Shown here piece after piece: positions 1 to 6,960 of a DNA stretch of 15,387 nucleotides. A program made the position numbers and the translations under genes. Each line of letters opens with the position of its first letter. The stretch's first letter is position 1. The notes beneath the pieces were generated by a model that worked only from the letters and a program-made list of their open reading frames with translations, searched no databases and had not been told where the DNA came from. Source of the DNA: GWF2-38-69 sp037127655 (GTDB lineage: Bacteria > Verrucomicrobiota > Lentisphaeria > Victivallales > GWF2-38-69); assembly GCA_037127655.1 (NCBI GenBank), contig JBAXXY010000057.1:1-15387 (forward strand), in the 5' to 3' direction.

Positions 1-35
1 GTTTAAAGTTTGCGCGCGTAAAAAGAAGCTAGTTG

Positions 36-63
36 TTGCAGAAGTGCTTTTTGTGTTTATAAT
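36..63 (+). promoter_or_regulatory. Possible sigma70-type promoter for the aldehyde dehydrogenase operon
   Basis: A perfect -10 box TATAAT lies at 58-63. The best -35 candidate is TTGCAG at 36-41 with a 16-base spacer, matching the consensus at only three positions, so the call rests mainly on the -10 box. Transcription would start near position 70 and give a leader of about 45 bases. The leader contains a good ribosome binding site, AAGGAG, about 8 bases before the ATG at 116. It is the only plausible promoter visible ahead of the first gene, though the operon could begin left of the window. Confidence 0.35.
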
Positions 64-115
64 CCATTATTAGTTACTGAGACTGAATTTTTTAGCTAAT
101 TTTAAGGAGTTAGAT

Positions 116-1585
116 ATGTCTACAGAACAAGCCAGACAGAAAGCTGATATATTGTTAGGAAAAGCAAAAGAAGCAGCAGCTATTTTTAGTCAACTATCAC
201 AGGAACATACAGATAGAATAGTAAAGTCTGTATTTGAAGCGGCTTTTAAAAACCGTATCAAGCTGGCTAAGATGGCAGAAAAAGAGACCGGTTTAGGCAG
301 ATGGGAAGACAAAGTTATTAAAAATGTAGCAGGTTCTTTGCTTGTTTATGAAGACATTAAAAATGTAAAGACAGCTGGCATTATTTCTGATAACACTGAA
401 ACAGGTATTATGGAAGTTGCCCAACCTATAGGTCCGATTCTGGCTATTATACCTACTACCAATCCGACCTCTACAGTAATCTTTAAGACTCTTATTGCTC
501 TTAAGAGCCGTAACCCTATAATTATCAGTCCCCATCAGAAAGCTGTAGGCTGTTGCGTAGAAACTGCCAAGATATGTTATGAAGCAGCTCTTAAGGAAGA
601 TGCTCCTGAAAACTGTATCCAATGGACGAGAGAAGAGCCTATAAATTTCGCTACATTCGATATAAGTGAATATTACGCCGAGACGCAGGCATTGATGTGT
701 CATCCGAAATTGGCCGTAATAGTCGCTACCGGCGGGGGCGGTGTAGTTAAAGCAGCTTACACTTCCGGCACTCCTGCTTACGGCGTAGGTTCGGGGAATG
801 TGCCGGTATTCATTGACAAGTCGGCGGATATTGCTTTTGCAGTTACAAATATTCTAATATCCAAGACATTTGACAATGGTACGATCTGCGCAAGCGAACA
901 GGCAGTAGTGGTTGAGAAATCTATTGCTGATAAAGTTATAAAAGAATTCAAGTCTCAGGGCGGTTATTTTCTTTCTAAGGATGAAGTAGGAAAAGTAGAG
1001 AAAATAGTTTTTGACAAGAAGCGCGGTGTGATGGCGGCTGAAGTAGTGGGGCAATCTGTTGAAAAGATAGCTAAAATTGCCGGAATAACCATTCCTGCCG
1101 GTACAAGAGTTCTTTTAGCTCCCCTTACAGGCGTAGGTCCAGATTATCCGATTTCATCAGAAATTCTCTGCCCGTTACTAGCTTTTTATACGGCAAAAGA
1201 CTTTGATGGCGCAATTAAGATTTGTATTGACTTAAACTTCCATGGCGGCATGGGACACTCCGCAAGTATTTACTCCAATGATGAAAGCGTAATTAGAGAA
1301 TTTGCCACAGAAATGAATGCAGGAAGAATTCTTGTAAACACTCCTTCTTCTCAAGGCGCAGTGGGTGGAATTTATAACAAACTTCATACTTCTCTTACAC
1401 TAGGCTGCGGAACTACAGGCAAGAATATAACTACTGATAATGTGACAGTTACTCATCTTATCAATATTCAGAGAGTAGCTAGAAGAAGAGCCAACGAAAG
1501 ATTGAATAATTTTGATGCTAAGCTGTTCTATGATGAAAATTTAAGTAGCGAGGAAATACTCAGAAGATATAATTTGAATTACTAA
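116..1585 (+). CDS. CoA-acylating aldehyde dehydrogenase (AdhE N-terminal/EutE-like)
   Basis: This 489-residue protein is predicted to convert an aldehyde such as acetaldehyde to its acyl-CoA with NAD+ and CoA, or the reverse reaction in fermentation. The family is recognised from several features: the nucleotide-binding stretch around YGVGSGN (222-228), the catalytic cysteine C258 in NGTICASEQ, and the late RILVNTPSSQGAVGG block followed by LTLGCG and HLINIQRVA. These are typical of the aldehyde dehydrogenase half of AdhE. No iron-dependent alcohol dehydrogenase domain follows, so it is a stand-alone enzyme like EutE or PduP, slightly longer than the usual 460-470 residues because of a charged C-terminal tail (about 455-489). 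The start is supported by AAGGAG at the right spacing. The STAS gene begins only 28 bases downstream with its own strong ribosome binding site, so co-transcription is possible. No microcompartment shell gene is visible. The exact aldehyde substrate cannot be told from sequence. Confidence 0.9.
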   Translation: MSTEQARQKADILLGKAKEAAAIFSQLSQEHTDRIVKSVFEAAFKNRIKLAKMAEKETGLGRWEDKVIKNVAGSLLVYEDIKNVKTAGIISDNTETGIMEVAQPIGPILAIIPTTNPTSTVIFKTLIALKSRNPIIISPHQKAVGCCVETAKICYEAALKEDAPENCIQWTREEPINFATFDISEYYAETQALMCHPKLAVIVATGGGGVVKAAYTSGTPAYGVGSGNVPVFIDKSADIAFAVTNILISKTFDNGTICASEQAVVVEKSIADKVIKEFKSQGGYFLSKDEVGKVEKIVFDKKRGVMAAEVVGQSVEKIAKIAGITIPAGTRVLLAPLTGVGPDYPISSEILCPLLAFYTAKDFDGAIKICIDLNFHGGMGHSASIYSNDESVIREFATEMNAGRILVNTPSSQGAVGGIYNKLHTSLTLGCGTTGKNITTDNVTVTHLINIQRVARRRANERLNNFDAKLFYDENLSSEEILRRYNLNY

Positions 1586-1613
1586 GTTTTTTAATATTTC
1601 AGGAGGTTTTTAT

Positions 1614-1910
1614 ATGTCTGTAGAATGCTCAAAAAGCACTGATGGAAAGATCGTATGTAAGTTTATAGGGAGAATGGATACTACTAAGTGTACTGATGCA
1701 GAAAGAGAAGTAATGGGCGCTATTGATGGAGCTGAAAAGATTGTTTTCGATCTAGACGGCGTAGAATATATAGCTTCTTCTTTTCTTCGTTTGTGCGGAA
1801 AGGCATCACATAAGGTAAGCGCCGGGAAATTTTCGATAGTTAATGTTACGCCGTCTGTTAAGAAGGTTTTTAAAATTGCAGGGTTGGCAGAGAGGCTTAA
1901 CTTAAACTAA
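1614..1910 (+). CDS. STAS-domain anti-sigma factor antagonist (RsbV/SpoIIAA-like)
   Basis: This is a 98-residue single-domain protein of the usual RsbV/SpoIIAA size. The core reads IVFDLDGVEYIASSFLRL (43-60), matching the STAS pattern of a beta strand ending in DLxxVxYI followed by the phosphorylated serine. By alignment with SpoIIAA (MDSSGLG) the phosphoacceptor is S55, with S56 beside it. The aspartate before it is A54 here and the usual glycine is F57, so the loop departs from the classical form. A later block, FSIVNVTPSVKKVFKIAGL (73-91), is the standard C-terminal STAS signature. Its role would be to bind the anti-sigma kinase encoded next when unphosphorylated. It has a strong AGGAGG ribosome binding site 8 bases before the ATG, suggesting it is made in excess over the kinase, as a partner switch requires. 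The kinase gene follows after 40 bases. Confidence 0.9.
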   Translation: MSVECSKSTDGKIVCKFIGRMDTTKCTDAEREVMGAIDGAEKIVFDLDGVEYIASSFLRLCGKASHKVSAGKFSIVNVTPSVKKVFKIAGLAERLNLN

Positions 1911-1950
1911 ATTGAACTTCAATTCAGGCAAAGAATTATAGGGAAAGCTG

Positions 1951-2370
1951 ATGCTTGAAATTATAAAAAATAAAGCTTGCTTGCCGCTTTTAGACTTTTT
2001 TATAGATTCTATAAGGAGTTTTCTTAGGAAAGCAGGAGCTTCTGAACAAACTATTTTTGATATTATTTTATCCTCAGAAGAAATACTCGTTAATGTGATG
2101 AGTTATGCCTATCCTAAGGATAAAAATGGAGAAGTAGAAGTTACTTGTGAACTTGCCGATAATGGTATATCAAAGAAAATAAAAGTCACTTTTACTGATG
2201 AAGGAAAGTTTTTTGATGCCTTGGATATGGGCACGCCTGATACTGCTATTCCTATTGAAAAAAGAGAAATTGGCGGATTGGGAATTTATCTTGTCAAGAC
2301 TCTTATGGACGATGTTTCTTATATTAGAAGAAATAACCAGAATATTCTTACTATTGCCAAAAGCTTATAA
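1951..2370 (+). CDS. Serine-protein kinase/anti-sigma factor (RsbW/SpoIIAB-like HATPase)
   Basis: This is a 139-residue GHKL-type ATPase domain standing alone, the normal architecture of RsbW and SpoIIAB. The N box is SSEEILVNVMSYAYP (41-55), with E43/E44 and N48 in the positions that coordinate Mg-ATP. The G1 box is FTDEG (81-85), with D83 contacting adenine. The G2 box is IGGLGIYLVKTLMDDVSY (107-124). The protein is expected to phosphorylate the STAS partner encoded just upstream and to hold an effector, classically a sigma factor, when the STAS protein is phosphorylated. The ATG at 1951 follows an AGGGAAAG-type ribosome binding site. The stop codon overlaps the next start by one base (TAATG at 2368-2372), implying translational coupling to the phosphatase. 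No sigma factor lies in the window, so its client is unknown. Confidence 0.9.
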   Translation: MLEIIKNKACLPLLDFFIDSIRSFLRKAGASEQTIFDIILSSEEILVNVMSYAYPKDKNGEVEVTCELADNGISKKIKVTFTDEGKFFDALDMGTPDTAIPIEKREIGGLGIYLVKTLMDDVSYIRRNNQNILTIAKSL

Positions 2371-4100
2371 TGAAAACCCGCTATCCTTCAACTATTAGCA
2401 GAAGGGTAGCTCTTTTTTTTGCAGTTTCCATATTTGTTTCTGGTATTATTTTTGCAGTTGTTCAGTTTGTTCTCTCTCTCCATCAGATGGAAAAATTGGA
2501 AACTGAGTCTCTTTCCTCCTTGAAGGATCTTTCTGAAATTAATTATCAACTTCAGGTTAATGCAATATTTCCATTTGCAGTAGAACTTCTTAATACTTTG
2601 GTAGATAAGAGTTCTATTCAGATTTGCGAAAAACTAAGGGAAAACCCAGGAAAAATAATCGAAGACATTCCAGGTTTGTATGAGATTGCAACTAAACCAA
2701 TAATGCTTGGTGATGCGTTAGTAGGATATTTTACTTTAGTTGATGCTTCAGGTAAAATTATTTTTAGTTACTATAAAGATAAATACCAGGGGAAAAATGC
2801 AATCGACTTTGAGAAAGGAGAACTGGTCACTAGCAACAAAGTTGAAAGCATTTTTAGCCAGAATAGATATATGGAATCTTTCTCCCGTATCATAGCCGGA
2901 AATAGATTTAAAAAAAACTATTTTCTTGTTTCAAAAAAAATTCAAGATTCAGACTATTTCCTGCTTGGGTTTGTTAATCTAGTTAAATCAATAAACCCGA
3001 TTTATGAGAACTATACGGAACAGGAAGCTAAGATTATTTCTTCTCTGGATAGGAATATCGAGTCAGAATTCAATAGAACCTGGATTATTGCCTTTAGTAT
3101 ATTTCTAGGCGTAATTATTTTTCTTTCTGCCATTTTTGCATTCGTAGGCTTATTCCTTGCTAAATTAGTTACAAAGCCCATAGTTGAGCTTAGGGATGGT
3201 GTAGCGGCTATTTCAAATGGTGACTTTGATGCAAAAGTTAAAGAATCAGGGACGGTAGAAACTATTCATCTTGCCAGAAATTTTAATCAACTCGGCGAAA
3301 AATTAAAAAAGTATATACAGAATTTGAAGGAAGAGACTGCCAGGCATGCATCGGTAAAAAGTGAACTCAAAATAGCGCGAACAATTCAAAAATCACTACT
3401 TCCAAAACTGACCAATGACTTCAAAAGGGAAGAGTTTGTTTTATCTACATTTTTTCAGCCAGCCAAAGAAGTAAGCGGAGACTTTTATGATTTTTTCTAT
3501 ATTGATGAGGCAAAAGAGAATCTTGTTTTAGTTCTTGGCGATATTTCAGGAAAAGGAGTTCCAGCGGCACTTTTTATGGCAGTGATAAAGACGACAATAA
3601 GGAATTTCTGCCAGAACTTTAATCTATTAAGTCCAGGTAAACTTTTATCTAAGGTTAATACTGAAATTTGCTCAAACAATTCGGAAGATATGTTTGCTAC
3701 GATATTTCTTTCGTACTACGAGATGAAGACCGGAATTCTGTCCTTTGCCAATGCCGGACACCATGATTCAATTCTTATAAAAGCTTCAGATAAAAAACTT
3801 ACTCAGTTTGGCGCTAATGATGAGTCATTGGTAGGCGCTTTTGCAGAAATCGAATATAAAACAAGTATGCTTCAGCTCCAGAGAGGCGACAGTATAATAT
3901 GCTACACAGATGGAGTGACTGACTCTACTTCGCCCGATGGTCAGATATTTGGTGAAGATAAGCTCATTGGAATAGTTCAGGATAATTTAGATAAGCTGGG
4001 ATCTGAAGTGATTGGGATTATTTCATCAGAGGTTGTTGAATTCCAGAAAAACAACCTCTTCGACGATATAACGCTTCTCTCGTTACAAAGGAAAGGATAA
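2370..4100 (+). CDS. Membrane-bound HAMP-PP2C (SpoIIE/RsbU-type) serine phosphatase with an extracytoplasmic sensor
   Basis: This 576-residue protein has a first transmembrane segment at about 12-36, an extracytoplasmic region of about 200 residues (37-235), a second membrane segment (236-264), a HAMP domain (about 262-315), a linker helix (316-345) and a C-terminal PP2C-type phosphatase. The sensor region has stretches such as VGYFTLVDASGKIIFSY (118-134) that resemble the Cache/PAS-like fold. Phosphatase metal-site motifs are all present: SGDFYD (369-374, D371), GDISGKGVPAALFMA (390-404, D391), NAGH (461-464), YTDGVTD (512-518, D514) and DDIT (565-568). It should dephosphorylate the STAS protein encoded upstream when a periplasmic or extracellular signal is sensed, releasing the kinase's client. 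It has no clear ribosome binding site of its own and is probably translated by coupling through the TAATG overlap. The ligand is unknown. The gene ends 5 bases from the convergent udk stop. Confidence 0.93.
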   Translation: MKTRYPSTISRRVALFFAVSIFVSGIIFAVVQFVLSLHQMEKLETESLSSLKDLSEINYQLQVNAIFPFAVELLNTLVDKSSIQICEKLRENPGKIIEDIPGLYEIATKPIMLGDALVGYFTLVDASGKIIFSYYKDKYQGKNAIDFEKGELVTSNKVESIFSQNRYMESFSRIIAGNRFKKNYFLVSKKIQDSDYFLLGFVNLVKSINPIYENYTEQEAKIISSLDRNIESEFNRTWIIAFSIFLGVIIFLSAIFAFVGLFLAKLVTKPIVELRDGVAAISNGDFDAKVKESGTVETIHLARNFNQLGEKLKKYIQNLKEETARHASVKSELKIARTIQKSLLPKLTNDFKREEFVLSTFFQPAKEVSGDFYDFFYIDEAKENLVLVLGDISGKGVPAALFMAVIKTTIRNFCQNFNLLSPGKLLSKVNTEICSNNSEDMFATIFLSYYEMKTGILSFANAGHHDSILIKASDKKLTQFGANDESLVGAFAEIEYKTSMLQLQRGDSIICYTDGVTDSTSPDGQIFGEDKLIGIVQDNLDKLGSEVIGIISSEVVEFQKNNLFDDITLLSLQRKG

Positions 4101-4105
4101 TTAGT

Positions 4106-4765
4106 CTAACTTCCATTGCTCTTTGCGCTTTTGCGTTGTTTATAGCCTTCTTTTTTCAGCGTCTTGATGTGTGCATTTATTTTAGTCACCAGAAGATCTA
4201 ATCCCACATAGTTTTCAGTGTTTCCGGAAATTATGAAGTCGGAGAAGTGTTTGCTCGGGCCGACAAATTGGTTGTGCATGGGTCTTACTGTCTCCAGATA
4301 CTGATGAATTACCGAATCGAGTGACCTGCCTCTTTCTTTGATGTCTCTGTCTAATCTTCTGGCTAGCCTCAAATCGTCTGCAGTGTCAATAAATACTTTA
4401 ATATCAAAGAGATTACGAAGTTCTTCGATTGAGAATATTAAAACGCCCTCGACCAGGATAATGGGTTTGGGTTTTATTAGCGTTGTTTCTTCCTTTCTTT
4501 TATCGCAGGTAAAGTCGTAAATTGGCTGATGGATTATTTCGTTTTTCTGAAGTGATTTTACGTGTTCGACAAAAAGCTTATTATCCAAAGATTCGGGATG
4601 GTCGAAATTCCTTACTTCCTTAAGAAAATCGGGGAGATCCTCTCTGCTGTGATAATAGAAGTCGTGCTCCATGTGGACTATGTAGTTGGGATTTACTCTC
4701 TCCAGAAGTTTTCTGGTAAAAGTAGTCTTACCGGAAGCCGATCCGCCGCAGATGCCGATTATCAC
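4106..4765 (-). CDS. udk: Uridine kinase
   Basis: This 219-residue cytoplasmic kinase phosphorylates uridine and cytidine to UMP and CMP in pyrimidine salvage. The P-loop GGSASGKT is at 7-14. It is followed by HDFYYH (34-39), the NFDHPESLD block (53-61) and PIYDF (81-85), both typical of nucleoside-binding regions in this family. Further motifs are ILVEGVL (103-109), RRLDRDIKERGRSL (136-149) and RPMHNQFVGPSK (161-172). The length matches the usual 205-220. The start codon is GTG (4763-4765), not ATG, and is supported by AAGGAG eight bases upstream and by the P-loop sitting at the expected distance from the N terminus. It lies 32 bases downstream of the LapA-domain gene and is probably co-transcribed with it. 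It converges with the phosphatase gene. The other salvage enzyme, upp, is on the opposite strand about 2.2 kb away. Confidence 0.93.
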   Translation of the reverse strand: MIIGICGGSASGKTTFTRKLLERVNPNYIVHMEHDFYYHSREDLPDFLKEVRNFDHPESLDNKLFVEHVKSLQKNEIIHQPIYDFTCDKRKEETTLIKPKPIILVEGVLIFSIEELRNLFDIKVFIDTADDLRLARRLDRDIKERGRSLDSVIHQYLETVRPMHNQFVGPSKHFSDFIISGNTENYVGLDLLVTKINAHIKTLKKEGYKQRKSAKSNGS

Positions 4766-4797
4766 AACAATTTCTCCTTAATATCGCAAGCTGTGAG

Positions 4798-5007
4798 TTA
4801 AATAGTTCTGTTTTTTCGCCTTAAAGCTAAGACTGCAATAATTCCCAATAGGAAGCCTAGTATTACAGAGCTTAAAATCAAGTAAGCTGTTTTGAGTTTG
4901 AAAGTATATATGATAAAAATAATGTCTGTTTCAGATAGATTTTGAAGCAGAAATACCGCGAGTACTATTATGATGATCAGAGCGACGATAAGCTTAAATT
5001 TTCTCAT
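4798..5007 (-). CDS. Small LapA-domain inner-membrane protein
   Basis: This 69-residue protein has two membrane-spanning helices (about 5-21 and 41-61), a short connecting segment with LQNLSETDIIFIIY (20-34) and a basic tail RRKNRT. This two-helix pattern, with QN just after the first helix and a GFLLGI stretch in the second, is that of the LapA (DUF1049) family. In Gram-negative bacteria, members work with LapB in controlling lipopolysaccharide assembly. No LapB gene is nearby, so the specific function is inferred only from the fold. The ATG has an AGGAG ribosome binding site about 7 bases upstream. It probably leads a two-gene operon with udk. A promoter on this strand must lie in 5008-5110, but I see no strong pair of boxes there. 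Confidence 0.72.
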   Translation of the reverse strand: MRKFKLIVALIIIIVLAVFLLQNLSETDIIFIIYTFKLKTAYLILSSVILGFLLGIIAVLALRRKNRTI

Positions 5008-5112
5008 TTATTATCTCCTGTTTTTTTATATCTATGTGAATTCTAAAGCTAAATTATCTTTGCTGCCATAAGCTAATTCGTAATATATACAAATTTAAAC
5101 TTGTCTTGGTGT

Positions 5113-5141
5113 TTGACTTTTACTCTTTTTTATAATATAAA
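5113..5141 (+). promoter_or_regulatory. Probable sigma70-type promoter for ilvB-upp-acyltransferase
   Basis: TTGACT (5113-5118, five of six consensus bases) is separated by exactly 17 bases from TATAAA (5136-5141, five of six). A start near 5148 would give a leader of about 70 bases, ending in the GAGAGG ribosome binding site before the ATG at 5217. An alternative -10, TATAAT at 5131-5136, is a better hexamer but leaves only a 12-base spacer. The leader shows no obvious attenuator, T-box or run of branched-chain amino acid codons. Confidence 0.55.
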
Positions 5142-5216
5142 TTTAATTCACATCTAATAAACTTTATTTTTGAAGTTTTGAGATTATAAAGCGTTCTATC
5201 TTTTTGAGAGGAAATT

Positions 5217-6938
5217 ATGAATTTATCAAAGAACAGCGAACATACTGCGAAGAAGATTAAAGGCGCAATGGTTGCCATTAAATGTTTGGAGCACGAAGGT
5301 GTTAAAGTAATATTTGCATATCCGGGCGGGGCTTCAATGGAGTTTCATCAGGCATTATGCAAAAGTAGCGTAGAGGTAATCTTGCCGAGGCATGAGCAGG
5401 GCGGCGCTTTTGCGGCCGGAGGTTATGCCAGATCTACAGGCAAGGTTGGCGTATGTATGGCTACAAGCGGACCTGGCGCTACTAACCTTATATCAGGTAT
5501 TGCGGACGCATACATGGATTCAGTGCCGCTGGTTGTCCTTACAGGGCAGATTCCGAAAGCTTTGATCGGCAAGAGTGCATTTCAGGAAACCGATATGATT
5601 GGTATGACAAGGCCGATTGTTAAGCATAGTTATTTAGTCATGGATGCCCATGATATACCAAAGGTTATGAAAGAGGCTTTCTATATAGCAAGCACCGGCA
5701 GGCCTGGACCTGTCGTAATAGATGTTCCTAAGGATGTTCAGCAGCAGTTGATAGAAATGCCTGAGTATCCATCAAAAGTTTCTGTCAGAGGATACAATGC
5801 GTGTCCAAAAGCCAATGATAAGGAAATAGAATCAATCAGGAATGCTATTGCCGCTTGCGAAAGACCGTGTCTTTATGTCGGTGGCGGCATAATAAGAGGC
5901 AATGCATCTGCTGAATTAAAAGAATTTGCCGAGAAATTCAATATTCCTGTAACCACTACGCTTATGGGTATAGGCTCATTTCCTGAGGATAACCCACTCT
6001 CTTTGAAATGGCTTGGAATGCATGGGACAGTTTATGCTAATAATGCGGCGAACGAATGTGACCTTCTTCTTGCATTTGGCGCCAGATTTGACGATAGAGT
6101 TACAGGTCCAACTGCCACTTTTGCCGAGCATTCCAAGATAATACATGTTGACATTGACCGCTCTGAAATAAATAAAAATAAGAGAGCATCTATTGGAATA
6201 GTTAGCGACATTAAATATGTACTTGAAAAACTAAACCAGAATCCTATTCATAAAGACTATAAAGAGTGGTTTAATTCAATTAATGAATGGAAAGCAAAGT
6301 ATCCGCTTTCTTATGATAGAAAATCCAGTAAGCTTCTTCCACAGGAAGTTATAGAAGCAGTTTACAGAGTAACAAAAGGCGATGCGATAATAGTTCCATG
6401 TGTAGGTCAGCATCAGATGTGGTGCGCTCAGTTCTTCTCTTATACTAAACCAAGGCAACTCATTACATCGGGAGGACTTGGCTGTATGGGATTCGGCTTT
6501 CCGACATCTATCGGAGCCAAAGTTGCAAATCCTGATGCAACGGTAATTTGCATTTCAGGAGATGGAAGTTTTCAGATGAATATTCAGGAACTGGGAACTG
6601 CTCATACCTACGAAATAGGTGTTAAGATAATAGTAATGAATAATCAGCATCTAGGCATGGTCGCCCAGTGGGAAGACCGCTTCTACGGAAGCCAGAGAGG
6701 AAACACAGTTCTTATAAATGAAAGATCAAACAGACCTTATCCGGACTTTGTCACGATAGCTAAAGGCTATCTGATTCCCGGCAGGGAAGTTTACCACAAG
6801 GAAGAACTCGAAGGAGCTATTAAGGAAATGCTTGAGACTCCAGGACCGTATCTTCTGGATGTTCATATTGAGTATCAGGAGCATGTTCTTCCAATGATAC
6901 CTCCGGGCAAGAGCTATAAAGGCATAATTATTGAATAG
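5217..6938 (+). CDS. ilvB: Acetolactate (acetohydroxyacid) synthase, large catalytic subunit
   Basis: This 573-residue ThDP enzyme condenses two pyruvates to acetolactate, or pyruvate with 2-oxobutyrate to acetohydroxybutyrate, the first common step of valine, leucine and isoleucine synthesis. The catalytic glutamate is E60 in RHEQGGAFAAGGYAR. The FAD-region signature RFDDRVTG (290-297) marks an anabolic acetohydroxyacid synthase rather than the FAD-free catabolic AlsS. The ThDP/Mg motif begins at GDGS (448-451) and ends at NN (475-476). It is followed by LGMVAQWEDRFYG (479-491), containing the family tryptophan W485. The length is typical. The regulatory subunit gene ilvN/ilvH, which commonly follows, is missing, and upp comes next after 22 bases. 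The start is chosen for its GAGAGG site and for alignment of the N terminus with the family. Confidence 0.95.
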   Translation: MNLSKNSEHTAKKIKGAMVAIKCLEHEGVKVIFAYPGGASMEFHQALCKSSVEVILPRHEQGGAFAAGGYARSTGKVGVCMATSGPGATNLISGIADAYMDSVPLVVLTGQIPKALIGKSAFQETDMIGMTRPIVKHSYLVMDAHDIPKVMKEAFYIASTGRPGPVVIDVPKDVQQQLIEMPEYPSKVSVRGYNACPKANDKEIESIRNAIAACERPCLYVGGGIIRGNASAELKEFAEKFNIPVTTTLMGIGSFPEDNPLSLKWLGMHGTVYANNAANECDLLLAFGARFDDRVTGPTATFAEHSKIIHVDIDRSEINKNKRASIGIVSDIKYVLEKLNQNPIHKDYKEWFNSINEWKAKYPLSYDRKSSKLLPQEVIEAVYRVTKGDAIIVPCVGQHQMWCAQFFSYTKPRQLITSGGLGCMGFGFPTSIGAKVANPDATVICISGDGSFQMNIQELGTAHTYEIGVKIIVMNNQHLGMVAQWEDRFYGSQRGNTVLINERSNRPYPDFVTIAKGYLIPGREVYHKEELEGAIKEMLETPGPYLLDVHIEYQEHVLPMIPPGKSYKGIIIE

Positions 6939-6960
6939 ATAAAAAACTTTGGAGTACTAA

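Noticed and set aside
2..73. Open stretch at the left edge that could be the C-terminal end of an upstream gene on the plus strand
   Set aside because: About 23 codons without a start and with no recognisable motif; it overlaps the proposed promoter, and another frame is also open for ten codons, so nothing distinguishes a real gene end.
5173..5195. Second ilvB promoter using TATAAA near 5189
   Set aside because: No -35 hexamer exists at an acceptable distance; the pair at 5113-5141 is much better.
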